From: JAMXLO01 sp963818775
GTDB taxonomy: Bacteria; Pseudomonadota; Alphaproteobacteria; Acetobacterales; Acetobacteraceae
NCBI GenBank assembly: GCA_963818775.1
Contig: CAWFUF010000032.1
Span: forward strand, 62,001 to 126,000
Reading direction: 5' to 3'
DNA: 64,000 nt
Positions 61,009 to 64,000 of the stretch are shown piece by piece; within the stretch, counting starts at the first letter, position 1; each line of letters opens with the position of its first letter. The notes below the pieces were generated by a model that worked only from the letters and a program-made list of their open reading frames with translations, was not told the origin of the DNA and searched no databases. A program made the position numbers and the translations under genes.

Positions 61009-62063
61009 CAGGTGGCGCGATTGCGAGCGACCAGCGCGGCGACGGCCTGCCCCACCAGCGCGGCGATGATCTCCGCCGTCGGCTGCTCTGCCGTCACCAT
61101 GCCGACCGACTGGCCGGCCATCACCGAGCCAGTCTCGACATCACCGTCGATCACTGCCCGCCGTAGCGCGCCGGCCCAGAAATGTTCGATGGCGAGCTGA
61201 GCCGCCTCCTTGGTCAGTTCACCGGCCTCGAAGCGATCGCGGGTTTCCGCCTGAAAGCGCAGGAAACGCTTCACCCCCTCGTTGACCAAACCGCGGACGG
61301 GGATCACCGGGAAGCGCTCGTCGAGTTGCACCGAAGGTAACGCATCGCGCGCGGCGGCCCGGATGAAGGCGCGCTTGAAGTTGGGGTGGGCAATCAACTC
61401 GGTGGCGGCGGCGAAGCGGGTGCCGAGCTGCGCTCCGGAAGCACCCATGTCCAGCAATGCCAGGATCGCCTCGCCACGAGCCAGCCCACCCGCAACGAAG
61501 ACCGGTACCTCGTGGATGTGCGGCAGGATCTCCTGCGCCAAAACCATCAGCGACACGGGACCGATATGCCCACCGGCCTCGGAACCCTCGATCACCAGCG
61601 CGTCCGCACCCGACCGGATCAGCCGCTTTGCCAGCACCAGGGCCGGGGTAAAGGCGATCAGCTTCGCGCCGCCGTCCTTCACCGCCCGTACTGCCCCGCC
61701 TGGCGGAATCCCACCGGCCAGCACGATGTGCCCGACGCCCGCCTCCAAACAGACCCGGATGAGGGCGTCGAGCCGCGGATGCATGGTGATCAGGTTGACA
61801 CCGAACGGCCGGTCGGTGAGCGCCTGCGCTCCGGCGATCTCGGCGGCCAGCATATCCGGCTCCATGGCGCCGCAGGCGACCACGCCGAATCCGCCGGCGT
61901 TGGAGATCGCCGCCACCAGGTGCCGTTCGCTTACCCAGCTCATCGCGCCGCCCAGGATGGCGACGTCACAGCCGAGAAACGCTGTGCCGCGCGCCCACAG
62001 CCGCTCCAGCTCCGCTCGGGCGGCGGTCAGCGCGACGTCGGGAATGGCAATGTCAGGCGGCAT
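61008..62063 (-). CDS. Nitronate monooxygenase-like flavoprotein
   Basis: 351 residues, FMN TIM barrel of the 2-nitropropane dioxygenase family. Motifs include FLGCDVAILGGAMSWVSE, AISNAGGFGVVACGAM, VIEGSEAGGHIG and FVAGGLARG; His in EAGGH is the likely catalytic base. Start ATG 62063 overlaps lysC by 11 bases. Its function among amino-acid and PTS genes is unclear; such enzymes detoxify alkyl nitronates or act as enoyl reductases. Confidence 0.9.
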   Translation of the reverse strand: MPPDIAIPDVALTAARAELERLWARGTAFLGCDVAILGGAMSWVSERHLVAAISNAGGFGVVACGAMEPDMLAAEIAGAQALTDRPFGVNLITMHPRLDALIRVCLEAGVGHIVLAGGIPPGGAVRAVKDGGAKLIAFTPALVLAKRLIRSGADALVIEGSEAGGHIGPVSLMVLAQEILPHIHEVPVFVAGGLARGEAILALLDMGASGAQLGTRFAAATELIAHPNFKRAFIRAAARDALPSVQLDERFPVIPVRGLVNEGVKRFLRFQAETRDRFEAGELTKEAAQLAIEHFWAGALRRAVIDGDVETGSVMAGQSVGMVTAEQPTAEIIAALVGQAVAALVARNRAT

Positions 62064-63270
62064 CGAGGCCATAGGCGGTGTGCAGGGCGCGCACCGCCAG
62101 CTCGGTGTATTCGGCAGCCACGAGGACGCTGACCTTGATCTCGCTCGTGGAGATGACCTGGATGTTGATCGCCTTGTCGGCGAGTGCCCGGAACATCGTG
62201 TTGGCAACGCCTGCATGGCTGCGCATGCCGACGCCGACCACGCTGATCTTGGCGACATTGGGGTCCGCCAAAACCTCGGAAAAGCCGATCTGCATCTTTG
62301 CCTCTGCCAGCGTTGCCTGCGCGCGCGGCAGGTCGGACTTGCTCACCGTGAAGGTCATGTCGGTCAACCCATCTGCCGATACGTTCTGCACGATCATGTC
62401 GACATTGACGTTGTGGTCGGTGAGTGCGCCGAACACGGCGGCAGCGATGCCTGGCCGATCCGGCACACGGCGAAGCGTGATCTTCGCGTCGTCACGCGAA
62501 TAGGCGATGCCGGAGACATTCTGCTTTTCCACGATCTCGTCCTCGTCCACCACCAGAGTGCCCGGCACGTCGGCGAAACTCGACAGCACCTGAACCCGCA
62601 CCTGCTCGTTCATCGCGAGTTCGACGCTGCGCGTCTGCAGCACCTTGGCGCCGACGGACGCCAGTTCCAGCATTTCCTCGTAACTGATGCGCGCAAGCTT
62701 GCGTGCTGTCGGAACGATGCGCGGATCAGTGGTATAGACGCCGTCGACATCTGTGTAGATGTCGCAGCGATCAGCATGCAATGCGGCGGCCAGGGCGACT
62801 GCCGAGGTGTCTGATCCGCCGCGACCCAGGGTGGTGATGCGATTGTCGGTGCCGACGCCCTGGAAGCCGGACACGACGGCGACCTGGCCCGCTTTCATGC
62901 GACGGATCAACTCGGCGCCCTCGATGTCGGCGATGCGCGCCTTGCCGTGGGCGTTGTCGGTGCGGATCGGAATTTGCCAGCCCTGCCAGGAGCGCGCCTC
63001 GATTCCGATCTGCTGAAGCGCGATCGCCAGGAGGCCGGTGGTCACCTGTTCGCCGGTCGCGACGACGGTGTCGTATTCCCGCGCGTCGTGCAGCAGCGAG
63101 AGATCCTGGCAGTGCGATACGAGCTGATTGGTGACACCCGCCATGGCGGACACCACGACGGCGACCTCGTTCCCCGCATCGACCTCGCGCTTGACGCGAG
63201 TCGCGGCATTGCGGATGCGGTCGAGGTCGGCGACAGAGGTGCCGCCAAACTTCATCACGATTCGCGACAT
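62053..63270 (-). CDS. lysC: Aspartate kinase
   Basis: 405 residues; first step of the lysine/threonine/methionine pathway. Kinase motifs are VMKFGGTSVAD at the N-terminus, GRGGSDTSAVALAAAL, and DVDGVYTTDPR. Two C-terminal ACT domains (VPDRPGIAAAVFGALTD and VGVGMRSHAGVANTMF) provide feedback control by lysine and/or threonine. Normal length; begins a run with the oxygenase gene and ptsP. Confidence 0.97.
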   Translation of the reverse strand: MSRIVMKFGGTSVADLDRIRNAATRVKREVDAGNEVAVVVSAMAGVTNQLVSHCQDLSLLHDAREYDTVVATGEQVTTGLLAIALQQIGIEARSWQGWQIPIRTDNAHGKARIADIEGAELIRRMKAGQVAVVSGFQGVGTDNRITTLGRGGSDTSAVALAAALHADRCDIYTDVDGVYTTDPRIVPTARKLARISYEEMLELASVGAKVLQTRSVELAMNEQVRVQVLSSFADVPGTLVVDEDEIVEKQNVSGIAYSRDDAKITLRRVPDRPGIAAAVFGALTDHNVNVDMIVQNVSADGLTDMTFTVSKSDLPRAQATLAEAKMQIGFSEVLADPNVAKISVVGVGMRSHAGVANTMFRALADKAINIQVISTSEIKVSVLVAAEYTELAVRALHTAYGLDAA

Positions 63271-63333
63271 TCCAGCCAGTTGTCAGTGATCGATCCCAGG
63301 TGTTCATACTGGCGCGGAACGACAGGGGCAACA

Positions 63334-64000
63334 ATGCCAAGCGTGACAGTTTCGCCCGCGGAGGTTGCACAATTCGATGCGCTCGCGGCGCGGTGGTGGG
63401 ATCCGGACGGTCCGATGCGGCCGCTGCATCGGATGAACCCGACGCGGGTCGCATGGATTGCGGCGCGGATCAGGCGGGACGGGCGGTGGGCGCTACAGAG
63501 GGCGCAAGAGACTCCCCCTCCCCTTGCAGGAGGGGGTTGGGGGGAGGGGAATGCTGGGGCGGCGCAGCCCCCTCCCCCTAGCCCTCTCCCGCAAGGGGAG
63601 GCTCTTCCGCGCTTGCTCGACGTTGGGTGCGGTGCGGGGGTGGCGGCGGAGGCCTTTGCTCGTCTGGGGTTTGACGTTCTGGGTCTGGATGCCGCCGGCG
63701 GGGCGATCGAGGCGGCGCGTGCCCATGCTGAAGGCCAGGGACTGCCTTTGGCCTATCGGACCGGCGTGGCGGAGGACCTGCTGACCGAGCCGGCGCGCTT
63801 CCCGATCGTCACGGCGCTGGAGGTGATCGAGCACGTCCCCAATCCCGCGGCCTTTCTGGCAACGCTCGCCGCGCTCCTGGCGCCGGGCGGGAAACTTTTC
63901 GTCTCGACCCTCAATCGCACGCCGCAGTCATTCCTCGCCGCCAAGGTCGGTGCTGAATACGTGCTGCGCTGGTTGCCTATCGGCACTCATGACTGGCGCA
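63334..64000 (+). CDS. ubiG: Ubiquinone biosynthesis O-methyltransferase (3' end outside window)
   Basis: At least 222 residues; the frame is open to the right edge. It starts MPSVTVSPAEVAQFDALAAR and carries the UbiG entry RWWDPDGPMRPLHRMNPTR, SAM motif I LLDVGCGAGV, VIEHVPNPAAFL, and FVSTLNRTPQSFL. It makes both O-methylations of ubiquinone. About 36 residues between RAQ and LLDVGCG are a Pro/Gly-rich insert encoded by palindromic repeat DNA. The frame is maintained across the insert, so the product is probably made. Confidence 0.93.
   Translation, partial: MPSVTVSPAEVAQFDALAARWWDPDGPMRPLHRMNPTRVAWIAARIRRDGRWALQRAQETPPPLAGGGWGEGNAGAAQPPPPSPLPQGEALPRLLDVGCGAGVAAEAFARLGFDVLGLDAAGGAIEAARAHAEGQGLPLAYRTGVAEDLLTEPARFPIVTALEVIEHVPNPAAFLATLAALLAPGGKLFVSTLNRTPQSFLAAKVGAEYVLRWLPIGTHDWR
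63514..63600. repeat. Composite GC-rich palindromic repeat inside ubiG
   Basis: Two palindromes, CCCCTCCCCTTGCAGGAGGGG (from about 63515) and CTCTCCCGCAAGGGGAG (63584-63600), are separated by 47 bases containing a third inverted pair (CTGGGGCGGCGCAGCCCC). The right one has the core of the dispersed family. The whole block lies in the ubiG reading frame and has no stop codon. Confidence 0.75.

Noticed and set aside
1..64000. tRNA, rRNA, CRISPR arrays, insertion sequences or phage attachment sites
   Set aside because: No cloverleaf, regular repeat-spacer array, transposase or integrase gene was recognised by eye in any intergenic stretch.

Overview
The window is GC-rich, densely packed DNA from an alphaproteobacterium, most likely Rhodospirillales and plausibly Acetobacteraceae. 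Supporting signs are a class I lysyl-tRNA synthetase, a lysC / ptsP / rodZ-ispG / hisS-prfA housekeeping block, the start of ubiG, and dispersed palindromes of a kind common in this class. The genus cannot be fixed from sequence alone.

Left end (1-16,457): a nearly complete [NiFe]-hydrogenase locus read left to right. It opens with the end of a HoxA/HupR-type NtrC-family activator and a small zinc-ribbon protein. A textbook sigma-54 promoter then precedes the small and large subunits. The small subunit has no Tat signal and carries Asn where the second proximal-cluster Cys normally sits, the pattern of group 2a (cyanobacterial HupSL / mycobacterial Huc) enzymes. Next come a HiPIP-like small protein, the maturation protease, an unknown protein, a TPR protein, two tiny membrane proteins, a NifU-Rieske fusion and an NHL propeller. 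hypF, hypC, a GmhA-like SIS protein, hypD, hypE, hypA, hypB and a nickel permease complete the locus. Many genes overlap by a few bases. Two 19-bp dyads of NtrC-site geometry (934-952, 4899-4917) are candidate activator sites.

16,462-23,880: a signalling island with a response regulator, two membrane histidine kinases, a receiver-kinase hybrid and a small exported or membrane protein. Two copies of a ~92-bp palindromic repeat lie in its spacers.

23,881-41,572: mixed chromosomal genes: rmuC, a lysK-mprF pair in which MprF lacks most of its aminoacyltransferase domain, a DinG-like helicase, a TerB-like protein, a PhoR-like kinase, an SDR, a Usp protein, an S10 peptidase, an MFS pseudogene, an OmpA-like lipoprotein, an AmpG-like permease, an acetyltransferase and an amidase. 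Strong FNR/FixK boxes lie upstream of the Usp and OmpA genes.

41,819-52,725: a probable envelope or secretion cluster: type I secretion ABC transporter, HlyD-type adaptor, Sel1-repeat protein, a large two-domain glycosyltransferase, a protein resembling hydrophobic-W repeat proteins, and a GT4 glycosyltransferase. No RTX substrate or TolC is present.

52,695-64,000: prfA-hisS, then two toxin-antitoxin modules (intact vapBC; MNT with a broken HEPN partner) lodged between hisS and ispG, then ispG, rodZ, ptsP, a nitronate monooxygenase, lysC and the 5' part of ubiG. The ubiG fragment carries an in-frame palindromic repeat insertion.
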